Of a DNA stretch of 64,000 bases, positions 1 through 9,600 are shown piece by piece (position 1 is the first letter of the stretch; each line of letters begins with the position of its first letter). The notes below the pieces were generated by a model. It did not search any database, was not told the origin of the DNA, and saw only the letters and a list, made by a program, of their open reading frames with translations. Position numbers and translations under genes: made by a program. This DNA comes from Prostheceraeus crozeri (Eukaryota > Platyhelminthes > Polycladida > Euryleptidae): positions 772,501 through 836,500 of the forward strand of contig CAJQUW010008964.1 of the NCBI GenBank assembly GCA_907163375.1, written 5' to 3'.

Positions 1-1930
1 TGATACACGATGTACGTGCACCGAAAATTTCAAAAAGTTAATCTAAAGTACTTATTAAAGCATAGGCGAAATATTATTTTGTTTCGTGTTCTAGATTCTA
101 GTAACAGTCATTTGGAATTCAGAATTCTTGGTGACAGGGTCTCAATCTTTCATAATAAGTGTTGATGTTTTCTAAGGTTTAGTGCAAATTTGCTAGTAAC
201 TTTTCAATTTCGAAAATATATGTAATCTTTCTATCTGATTTATGCCGGAAATTGAATTAAAAAACACTTAGTTGTATCAGCGGACGTTTCGGGTCCAGAA
301 CCATTTTCAACGCAAAGGAAAAAAATTCGGTAGAGCATTAGGAAGATTCAAATAGTGCTTAAGACTTTGAAGCAGACCTACATAGGCCTCCTTTAATTAT
401 ACATGTACTTTCAATACTTCCAACACTTGACCATCTCATTACACTTCGACCATACGTCTGTAAAATAGCCCATACGGAACTCTTAAGCTAGATGAAAACC
501 AAAATCATATACATATTATTAAATTACTACGACGCGGCGGGCTTTTAATTGATTCTTTCAAAAAATATGTAATAAAGAGAGTTTATTTTTGATTATTTTT
601 CAAAATAACTGAGCACATCAGGAAATATAGAGGGATTCGAAGCAATGTCATCGTTATCTACGAATTAGAATGCGAGAATGTCAATATCCCGACATTGTTC
701 AACTTAAAGCTGCCGCTGTAATGTGATGATTATGACAAAAATTGAGTACCGAAAAATCTTTCGTTTGGATCGCTGGTCACTGGAATGCCAAATACAGCAT
801 ATACCTTGGCAAGAGGAACAGCGGTATAGAGTATGCAGTAGTCACTATGAGATTCCGAAATTCTTAAGTCGCGGGAATTGAGACTTCGTGGCCTAAAATG
901 GTTCATCATTTGATCTTGAATTATCTAGTGTTTGTCATTTCTTTCTCAACATCAGGAAATCCATCTGTTATTTTGTGATATAACCGTGACTTTCAAAAGG
1001 TTTCATTTTCATGACATAGAAATTTGAAGTTTGAATAGAAGTGATAAATTGAATTGAACAATATTCTCCTAGTTGAATTAATCTACTGTATGCTTCAAAT
1101 GAATATAATGAACAACAGATGGAAGTTAAAATGAATTAGTTATGATTGAAGATATACAGTAAAGCACCGATTTTATCAAGGTTCACACAGCTCGGTGCAC
1201 CGGCCCGAGAACTGGTGCAAGCAGAAAAACGGGTGAACCGCGCACAGCCATACTTAAAGTATACTAAAGGTTTGCCACCTATATAATTTTCTTCCAAATT
1301 GTAAGGTCTAAATGAGAATTGAAGGTGCCAATTGAAAATCTAAGATCTAATGAATGTGCATAAAAGTGCATAAAGTTTGTTCTTCGCTATCTTTTATAGT
1401 ATGTAAATATGGATCGTGTGGGTGTTAAACAAATTGTTGAGCATACGAAAGTGATAAGAATTTATGTTCCTTGCCCGTATATATCATGTTATTTCAGCAT
1501 TGTTGACTGATGAAATAATTATCGCATCTAGTAAATGATCTTTTCAATGAAACGCGTGACCTTTGAATGCCTTCTCAACACGATTTTATGAATAGCTACG
1601 TCGTAGCAACTCAACCATAGTGCGTTGAATGTCATTGAGAAAAAAGATACATGTAATTGTGCATGCATTTCAGAAGCGATAAATTCTATATAAAGTGACA
1701 TAACTGCGACATAATTAGCTTCAAGCAACTCAAAGAGAAATCCTTTACAGTAGAAACCACAGTGTTCCTGTCTTTGAAATGAACGGAACTGTGTGACTGA
1801 TGGTTTGAACGGTGAACCAGTGAATGTCGTGGGAGCATCGGTCGATTTATATTATCGAACGAACGGCCAAAGGAGTCCTTTCGAAAGCAATAAACGCGTA
1901 CAATGAGATGCTCTTACATAAGCTTCATAG
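1..1930. other. No gene recognised
   Basis: A+T-rich sequence with only short open frames on either strand. No splice-bounded exon, TIR pair or RNA gene could be supported. The upstream exons of CCDC125, whose first visible exon is at 6476, were looked for here and not found. Confidence 0.5.
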
Positions 1931-2639
1931 CAAATAAAATAAATTAGCGATGTTTATACTCGGAGGCACATAAGGCACGGAGCCTTTTTCCATGTGGCCG
2001 AGTTGTTATTTATCCTACCCTCATTCTTTTTGTGCTGAGTGATTAGCAATAATGGTACATTCCACGAAAAAGTGGAAAGCCACATTCAAAATTAAAACGA
2101 TAGTTACACGAAAATATTTGATTGTATACCAACAATCATGCACTAAATGAACATAAAACACTAGAATCCGATAACTTATCATCAATTTTAGGCTAGAAAA
2201 ATTATCTAGAAAATGTATTTTTTTCATTTTAATTTTCCGTAATTTCATTCATTTTTTTTCAAGATATTTTTCCCTATGATAAAACGTTTGGAATTGGCTA
2301 AATTGTCAATATTATGAATATTAGTATCCGAAAGATATATTAACATGCTAGATTTCTGTCATGGGTGTGTAATTATGATACATAATTAATTTCGAAAAAT
2401 TGATTAATAAATGTTAAGTCCGTCACGAAATTGAACTATTTTTTGCCTACAACATAATAGAGTTGTTATTAATTGTTGCAATCATAGCGGTTCTGCCATT
2501 CATATATCACTTATAAAGGCCATAAGCGCATTATACCTGCAAATGAGGCATAACGGAAATATGGCGGAATTTATTTTGTTAAGTCCGTCACATTAATTGT
2601 GACGGACTTAACATGGTGTGTGATGGACTTAACATCTTG

Positions 2640-3794
2640 TTGCACTGATTACTGTAACCGATGCTACGGAGCCAATATTAGTGCTTGTATGTTGAATTCT
2701 TGGAAAGGTTCCGTTCCAATTCCAAGATTCATTCAATTCCAACTAGGATTCAAATTCCCAACGAAGACGATGGGGAAGTATCGTACGTGTGGTGGTCAAG
2801 TGATGAATCTGAAAGTAAACGTCGGATGCAAATGAAGGTAACACGCAGCGTTCTTGGCGCATTGAGCATTTTCATCGATCTTTTGAAACAGTTTGTTGTC
2901 CATCATTTGATCAAACGTCATCAAAGTAAAGCTTATCAGTTAGCTAAGTCTAACTTAACTGACAAGTCGTTCGTTATCCATTGTGATTTTAGTGAAAATA
3001 TCCTTGTTTCTCTCAGGATGCCGTGCAGTCATCTTATTGGGCTCAAAACACAATTTCGTTGTTCACGGTAACTGTATACCTTGTAGAGAAACCTGCTGAG
3101 ATGTTATGTTTCGTGACTGATGAAACGGAACAGACCAAGATCACTATCAGTGTACTTCAGTGGAAAGTCCTTGAATTGTATTGTAAGGCTAGGGGCTCAT
3201 TTCATGTATAGTCCGACGGACCATCGCAACAATTCAAAAATCGGTTTATGATTACTTTCCTCGAAATGGCACGTGAACATTTTGACCAAAGCCATCCCGA
3301 CGCCATAGATGGCATGGGAGGCAGCATAAAACGTGCCGTAGCAAATAGTATCAAAACAAGGAAAGCCCTCAGCTTCTGATTTCGTCAGGGCATTGGATGA
3401 AACTGACACAAAAGTAAACTGTGTCCATGTACCGAAAGATGAAATTCATCTAACCTATGAACAAAAATTCAAAGATGTCTTAGAGACATCGTGCAAAAGA
3501 TCCGGCATAAAGCAGACCCATTACTGGGAGGTAGGCCCATCGTCGGAGAGTGTTCTACACAAAATAACTCCAGATCAATCGACATTGACGCCGGCACCGC
3601 AATTCAAAATGAATGATTGGGTCAAGGTTTTGTATGATGGGATTCATTATCCCGGAGTCATCACTGAAGTGTTGAATGACTCTCAAGGTTACATGTTAAG
3701 TGCGATGGAGCCTTTACCTTTGGACAACCATTTCAAATGGCCGGCATTTGGAGATATAACTCTTTATTCGCCTGATTCAATACTGTGCGTCATA
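2640..3794 (+). pseudogene. Decayed transposase-like gene of the TAAT transposon
   Basis: The reading is spread over more than one frame, with in-frame stops, for example after SFHV near 3211. Recognisable blocks in order are FVIHCDFSEN near 2970, SSYWAQNTISLFTV near 3030, SDGPSQQFKNRF near 3210 and DAIDGMGGSIKR near 3300. A C-terminal part runs from MDETDTKVNC (3393) to the mariner insertion. The same block order (CDFxEN, SDGPxxQFK, DGxGGxxKR) is one I recall from uncharacterised, transposon-borne proteins of cnidarians and fish; the conserved Asp residues could be catalytic. After the mariner the frame can be followed at 5195-5246 (APTPVNNRGHYFFETL, then stop), which fits the mariner having entered this gene. 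Superfamily not identified. Confidence 0.6.
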
Positions 3795-5192
3795 CGAGGG
3801 TCATGTCAAAAGTCCGTGCCGATGATGTGTAAAGTAAAACTAACTATTAGAACAACGTATTCTATATTAAAATCCTTCAAAATAGTCTCCTGCCGACTCA
3901 ATTACACGATTCCAACGATCTGGTAACTGTTGAATGCCCCCAGTAAGCTTTGAAATGACAACATCTCGTATACAGCGCTCGGCAGACGCAACAACCGCTT
4001 TCAGAGACTCGAAACGAATTCCTCTCATGGGACACTTGAAGGCAGGAAAGAGATGGAAGTCACAGGGGCTGAGGTCGGGAGAGTAGGGAGGATGTGGCAA
4101 GGTTTCCCAGCCATAACCATCAATTACCTCTTGAACAGCTCGAGCTGAATGTGATGACGCATTGTCATGCAAAATGATGACGTCATCCAGTCGTTGAGGT
4201 CTCTTCTTCCTGATGGCAGCTCGAAGGTGGTTCTGGAGAAATCGTCGATAATAAGCGCCGTTCACGGTCTGTTTTGGAGGCACTGAATGCACCAACAAAA
4301 TGCCTTCCATGTCGTAGGCAACAATTAACATAACCTTAATCTTCGAAGGACCTTGGCGAAACTTCTTCGGCCTTGGTGTTGGGGAACCTTCACGCCTCCA
4401 CTCTGCAGACTGGCTCTTCAGTTCCGGCTCGTAGCATTTCGCCCATGTTTCATCGAGTGTGATGATACGACGAAGAAAGTCTTCACCTTCGCGCCGATAT
4501 CGAAGTCGAAGTTGACGAGAAATTCGTAATCGACGATCCATTTGCTCTTGTGCGAGGCAATGAGGGACCTAACGAGCACAAATTTCGCGCATCTTGAGTT
4601 CTTCAGTGAGAATTCGGTGGATGGACTTCTCAGAAACACCCAATTCTGAGGATAACTCCTCGCAAGTCCAACGACGATCATTAGACATCTTCTCTTCCAC
4701 AGCCTTCACCATTTGCGGAACCACTGCGGTGGGCGGTCTTCCAGAACGAGAAAAATCTGCCGTTGAGCTCTCACCAGTCTTGAATCGGAACACCCATTTT
4801 CTCACTGTTCTTTCTTTGAAGGCATCTTCTCCACATGCTTCTGAGAGCTGCGCTGTGATTTCCTGTACGCTGACATTTCTCGAGAACTGAATTTTGATGA
4901 ACGATCGTTACTCCTCAGCAGTGAACTCCATTATTGTGATTGTTCATCGTTTCAGTGAATGATGTTCTGTCATTGTAAAGTTTAAAAATTTGAATTTCAA
5001 CGTAGCCGACCGGCAATAGGTAGCCACGTATCTTAATCGATCTCTCATTCAAAAGCAAAAGCTATGAACGCGCTGAATTTTTGTATGTGAGCTAGATATC
5101 TATGTAAGATTGACAGGGTGAAATATGAACTCGATCACTTCAATGATATCGGAGCTTTAAAATTTCGGCACGGACTTTTGACATGACCCTCG
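3795..5192 (-). mobile_element. mariner-family transposon, nearly full length
   Basis: The element is 1398 bp with 28-bp TIRs (CGAGGGTCATGTCAAAAGTC... at the left, its near-perfect complement at the right) and TA on both sides (3793-3794, 5193-5194), as expected for the Tc1/mariner superfamily. It lies inside the transposase-like gene of the 2054-5916 element and carries its own transposase on the - strand. Confidence 0.93.
3867..4931 (-). pseudogene. mariner transposase, one frame with two in-frame stops
   Basis: DDE/D transposase that would cut and paste the element at TA sites. Reading from the ATG at 4931 there is one continuous frame of 354 codons, close to the usual mariner length. It is interrupted by a stop at codon 8 (MEFTAEE then TAA) and a second one after KMREICAR near 4569. 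The N-terminal half has helix-turn-helix segments (RRWTCEELSSELGVSEKSIH). The catalytic domain shows TLDETW, HDNASSH and YSPDLSPCDFHLF, with exactly 34 residues between the second and third Asp, which is the mariner D,D34D signature. Two nonsense changes and no obvious frameshift suggest a fairly recent copy. Confidence 0.92.
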
Positions 5193-6189
5193 TACGTGCT
5201 CCTACACCAGTCAACAACCGTGGACACTATTTTTTTGAAACTTTGTGAATAGTAGAAAGCAGATTATTGGATAATTTGAGTGTTTTGAATTTCCTGACAT
5301 GTACCATGAAAGAGGATCATTTTAATTGCTAATTACAATTGTTCACTAAATTACAATTTTTTATTTTTCAATAAAAATCATCCGTAAATAACAGAGATAC
5401 AGTTTTTAGCGGGTTTCAGTTAAGAGACACGTGCCATTATACCGAAAACATTATTAAATAGCAATTAAAAAGCGTCAACATAACTTAAAAGAGGAGATCC
5501 CGTTGGTGCAAAATATGTTAAGTCCATCACGTTAAGTCCGACACATCATGATTTTTTTGGTGTGTGCTCATATACATTCCAAAAAATCTTGAAATTGGTT
5601 TGGGGATGTCAATATGGGTACTAACATTAAGAAATGTTCAGTTGAACTTTCAACTATCAAATAAGGAATCACATAAGGAATCTTATGCTAAAGACAGGAA
5701 AGTGAAAAATGCAAATTCTGCTGTTAAGTCCGTCACACGCACATAGTTGCTGGTTGCTAAGCAACCATCGGTGCGATTCGCACCAAACTTTCACATGATG
5801 TTACGGGGACATATGTTGCCATCATGCTAGAATATCAAGTAAATCGGTTAAATACTTTGGCCAGTAGAATAATTTGAGTCTGCGATGTTAAGTCCGTCAC
5901 ACTCGTGGAATGCACCTAATGCAGAGTGTGCCTATTTTAAAATTCTTAGGTTTGACCCGATCAAGATTTGAATCAAAATCTCCAGGACGCAGAGCGAACA
6001 CTCTACCGCAAGGCCTCAGCGCCGGTCACGTGAGTCATGTGAACTCGGGCGGGACTAAGTACGATTTCCATTCACATGTCATGTTTGGTCCAACAGTTGA
6101 AAGTCAAACATTATACTTTTAACAACGGATTTACGCAAATAAAGCGTTGTTAAAACTTAATTCTGCCAATTAACATTAAGGGGTAACAT

Positions 6190-6267
6190 TAGATACAGCA
6201 GCTCAGTTGGCAGAGCAACGGGTCTACATAATCTGGAGTTGTAGGTTCGAGTCCTAGCAGCCGCACA
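6190..6267 (+). pseudogene. tRNA-like sequence (degenerate, possible CAT anticodon)
   Basis: It has a D-arm-like A box (GCAGCTCAGTTGGCAGAGC), a CAT in the anticodon-loop position, and a good B box (GGTTCGAGTCC) followed by CCTAGCAGCCGCA. The 5' side that should pair with CAGCCGC does not, and the last T-stem pair is lost. It is therefore a tRNA pseudogene or a tRNA-derived SINE head rather than a working tRNA gene. Confidence 0.55.
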
Positions 6268-6475
6268 TTCTTTATAAGGCAACTTGATCTATCATTCACT
6301 TCATCTCATTCTTGCTGCTTATTGCATATTTCTGGTGAACGTTGACAGAAGATAAGGTGAATGTTATTCTAATTTTGACCTCCTTCTCCTATTTATCCTA
6401 CTTTCGACAATTGTTGAAGTATATTTTGACGCATCTATCAACTTGGAACTCAAAGTGATGTTGATCTTTTTGCAG

Positions 6476-6558
6476 TGTGTGTCAGGAAAATGCTAAGCAA
6501 CAGTCTGGTATTAATGCAAAGAATGAGGAAATTCGACAATTAACGGAAGAACGAAAAG
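6476..6558 (+). CDS. CCDC125: CCDC125 orthologue, internal exon (coiled coil)
   Basis: An 83-bp exon between the acceptor TTTTTGCAG and the donor GTTAGT. It enters with one base of a codon and leaves with one base. The reading is CQENAKQQSGINAKNEEIR then QLTEERK, a heptad-like coiled coil. It aligns by eye with the CENAVLKENLKVKTEEIKML stretch of vertebrate CCDC125, immediately upstream of the block encoded by the next exon. Joining its last G to the exon at 15770 gives ALARDREELLALLD, matching the vertebrate EALAMLD region. Earlier exons (the N-terminal half of the protein) lie outside the window or were not recognised. Confidence 0.75.
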
Positions 6559-6860
6559 GTTAGTTGGTTAACACTTTCATATCTGCATATCTGAATTCAC
6601 CCATCAAAAGCACAAATGAGTGAAGGCATGAAGTCAATATAAACATGTGAAGTCTGAAATAACGGTATTATCAGAATCCTGATCAAAATTGAAAATGTTT
6701 TGGTATTTTTTGGTCCTATAATATGTTCACGAAGCCTCCTTACTTCAGGGTTGCTGAAATTTAATTGAAAGAAAACTTGAGGACTGCAAACATAGACACA
6801 ATGAGAAAATCTGTACGTCCATGTATATCATGTTGCATTAGAAAATGCCTGCACGAAATA

Positions 6861-8519
6861 CAGTCCGTTTCATAAAAAGTGGATCATCCTAAAATTTGAC
6901 TAAATAAAACATAAGTATGATACAGAAAGCATTTTTCATGTTATTTCATGTCCCTAATATATTTAAATGTCCTTATATAATCTGATAAGCTATGATACAG
7001 TAACGGTTCTTAAGAAGCTAATATTTTGTGGCCCTACCCTTATTGTCAATGACATTACCAATTCGTCTAGGCATTGATTCGATGATATCGTTGATTTTTG
7101 ACTGATCTAACTTTATCCACTCTCTTTTTAACAGTGACGTAAGTTGTGATACGCCATCTGTAGGTAGCAGTGAACGACGAACGTTAAGTTTTAGAATACT
7201 CCATACATTTTCTATGGGATTCAGATCAGGAGAATGAGCTGGCCAAGGTAATGTCCTAAGCCTTAATTGAGACTTGCATAAGTTGACTCTACTACTCCTG
7301 TGACACGTAGCATTATCATCCATAAATAACCAAGTCGATCGATGGATCACCAAGTTGATCTGTCATTTGGCCAATGTTCATTCGTAAAACATTCACATAG
7401 CGTTCAGAATTCATGGTTCCTTGCTGTATGTGAAGTTCAGAGCGGCCATTGGTCCAAATGCCAGCCCAAATCAGTAGAGTCGCACCACCTTGTACCCGGG
7501 GACGATGTAAATGTCTCGGAATTTCCTGATCAGATTTTATTCATAATCTCAATCGACCATCACTATCCTTCAGACGGACTGATGCCTCATCAGACCAGAC
7601 AACCCGATCCCATTGATTTCGCCAGTGACAATGACTCATTGCCCATCTGAGACGTCTTTTTGTATGCTGATCTGATAGTTCGATCTGAGAGGGCCTCTTA
7701 CAGCTCTTGAAATTCGACTCAATAAGTCTTCTAAGAATAGTGGACTTAGAAATAGACGAGTCTAGTGCAGCCATCTCAGTTAACGAGAGACTTGGATCAA
7801 CTTTAACAAATCTCAAAATTAGGCAGTCTCTACGTTTGGATGTTTTGCGTGGACGGCCAGAGCCCTCTTTACGACAGAGTCGAAAATCATCATTATGCCA
7901 TCGATGCACATTTGTGTAAGGGGCATTTAGTCGCTTGCTTGTAGCTCGCAAAGAAAACACTAGTTCTAGCAAGGCTGACACTTTGCCTTTTGTGAATGCG
8001 ATCTCGTTATTCTTCATTTGTGTTTTGTATTGTTTTCAACCGGTAAGAGATAGATTTCTGGCTGAAAGCAATCACGAGTGCTGCCAACACCACCGCAACG
8101 AAGTCAGGAAGCTATGGAACATGAAGTCCAGTTAATCACATGTAGCAGTCACATTATTGTTGATGAATAATGGTGCTATACTGGCTCTGATTGACCGATT
8201 TTCTTTATTTTTGTTTTGCTTGATAGCTTTTGGCTTGTAGAACAACATATTACTTAACAAAGGAAACAAATGTAATTTTATAAGAGAGGTATGATTTTGT
8301 GTAACATTGCTAAATGAAGATCAAATTATCTACTACTTTTTTTATCTATAACAGGAAAACAACTCAATATTCATGCTTGAAATTTCCAACAATGATATTA
8401 GTAAGCACAACTGACATATCTTCCAAATTTCAGAGAAATTCGTTCAAGTTTGGCGGAGTTAGACAAAGTTAAAGTTAAGGCGATGTTTAAGGGTGATCCA
8501 TTTTTTATGAAACAATCTG
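6861..8519 (-). mobile_element. Tc1-like transposon in intron of CCDC125
   Basis: A 1659-bp element with imperfect TIRs of about 31 bp (left CAGTCCGTTTCATAAAAAGT, right end the complement with about five differences) and TA duplications at 6859-6860 and 8520-8521. It lies in the 9.2-kb intron after the first visible exon, in reverse orientation to the gene. Confidence 0.9.
7018..8017 (-). pseudogene. Tc1-type transposase, frameshifted
   Basis: The start is the ATG at 8017 (MKNNEIAFTKGKVSALLEL). The N-terminal paired-like HTH region contains VHRWHNDDFRL and the GRPRKTSKRRD linker. The catalytic part shows VVWSDEASV, MDDNATCHRS and WPAHSPDLNPIENVW, with 34 residues between the second Asp and the Glu (DD34E, Tc1 family). 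The first 159 codons (to about 7541) and the last 112 (7353-7018) are in different frames, so there is at least one frameshift in between, and the copy is dead. Total length of about 333 codons is normal for Tc1. Confidence 0.9.
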
Positions 8520-8549
8520 TAGTTTCTTTATGCACTAAATGTATTTATG

Positions 8550-9085
8550 TTGACAACTAAGGTATGTCTCAGTATATTGAATATCTAAAGAGATTTGCAA
8601 CTATTAGGTCAATAAAAGACTCAGACACCCTTGATTCCGTGACCGCAGTCGCCTGACCTAGGAATCGAACCAAGTCTGTAGTGGAGACGAGCTCTAACCT
8701 TTTTCACTAGGCCACGGTGACGATTCAAGAGGAATGCCAGTGAAGGCAGAAGTCATCTCCAAGCGATGTGGACAGCTTATTGTCCTGTTATTATTGACAG
8801 AACGCTACCCGCATACATTTTGTTGCGAGACGGCATGTCAGCCTGTCATGGACTATGCCACACAGTTGATTGACAACAAAGGTCTGTCGCAGTATCTAAA
8901 GAGAATGACAGCTATTAAGTCACCAACACCCTTCATCCCTCGACTGCACTCGCCTGACGTAGGAATCGAACCGAAGTCCGTGGTTGAGACGAGCTCGCAC
9001 CTTCTTCACTAGGCCACGCTGACGGTACAAAAGGAATGCGAGTGAGGACAGCAGTTATCTCTAAGCGATATGCTGTCGATATCAC
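8550..9085 (-). repeat. Two direct copies of a tRNA-derived SINE
   Basis: Two related units, about 8550-8780 and 8865-9085, read the same way. On the - strand each contains a pol III A box (TGGCCTAGTGAA) and B box (GGTTCGATTCC), at 8640-8722 and 8938-9022. Both share the flanks CAGTAT..CTAAAGAGA and the block ending AAGCGATRTG. A third partial copy in opposite orientation (about 9075-9150) makes a fold-back with the second. Confidence 0.7.
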
Positions 9086-9414
9086 TCGGAGATGACTACT
9101 GTCTTCTGTCGCATTTCTTTTGCACCTAGTGAAGAAGGTGTGAGGTAATAATAAATAATTTACCGGTAATAATGTGCCCTAATAGCAGTAAGAAAAAATA
9201 AATTGATGTTTCCAGCTTCAATCAGAAAGGAATTTTTATCTCTTATTCACATTTCTAGTTATTATGAGTTTGTCCACATCAGCTTCCACACTAATCACCT
9301 TTTTGTATTCATTTCTTGCAAAAATTGACATGCATTTCCAACCGCTCGACTGCAAGATATAGGGATGTCATGTAACAGTTAAGGTAGTTGTGAGTAGCAA
9401 AAAAATTGTTGTTG

Positions 9415-9600
9415 TTCTCCGTGGCACAAAGGTTAAATGCTTGGCCTAGCGACCTTTTGGTCATGAGGTTGAGCCCCGAAAGTGTCATTGGAAGTTGGCA
9501 GGAAGGACATCAGGACTAAAAGTACCACAACGCTCCAGATAGAGCCTGACTGTGTTAGCACCGTCCAAGCCCTCAGCAAGAAGAAATAGTGACGCTGAAG
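9415..9600 (+). repeat. tRNA-derived SINE (second family)
   Basis: The head reads CCGTGGCACAAAGGTTAAAT with a B box (GAGGTTGAGCCCC). It is followed by TTGGCAGGAAGGACATC, a body sequence typical of tRNA-SINE families in several marine invertebrates. It is different from the SINEs at 8550-9085 and 32573-32808. It lies in the CCDC125 intron. Confidence 0.6.

Larger units (their letters stand above)
2054..5916 (+). mobile_element. DNA transposon with TAAT target duplication and subterminal motif array
   Basis: The ends are imperfect inverted repeats reading GGTRCATTCCACGA (2054-2067 and 5903-5916), flanked by TAAT on both sides. Inside are eight copies of a 15-bp motif, TGTTAAGTCCGTCAC, or close variants: 2412, 2577, 2599 (inverted), 2620 (inverted), 5516, 5531, 5722 and 5886. 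They sit on both sides of a decayed transposase-like gene. A mariner occupies 3795-5192, so the element was about 2.5 kb before that. The 4-bp duplication would suit Sola2-like elements, but the superfamily is not settled; this is inference. Confidence 0.7.
1931..6040 (-). repeat. tRNA-derived SINE split by a DNA transposon
   Basis: The 3' half lies at about 1931-2053 and the head at about 5917-6040. Together they match a full copy at 32573-32808 that is not interrupted. In SINE orientation (- strand) the head carries a tRNA-like pol III promoter and the tail is A/T-rich. The break falls at a TAAT that is present on both sides of the inserted transposon (2050-2053 and 5917-5920), so the SINE supplies a clean empty-site comparison for that insertion. 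Confidence 0.75.

Noticed and set aside
640-870. THAP-like zinc-finger fragment (reading RYRVCSSHYEIPKF)
   Set aside because: Only a few residues resemble the pattern, and the rest of the domain is absent in every frame.
2021-2248. 75-codon frame on the - strand
   Set aside because: It runs across the junction between the SINE and the TAAT transposon, so it is a chance frame.
5910-6122. 70-codon frame on the + strand
   Set aside because: It is made largely of the antisense of the SINE head; the same reading recurs in the copy at 32586-32804.
6190-6267. Functional tRNA-Met gene
   Set aside because: The acceptor stem does not pair and one T-stem pair is lost; kept only as a tRNA-like pseudogene or SINE head.
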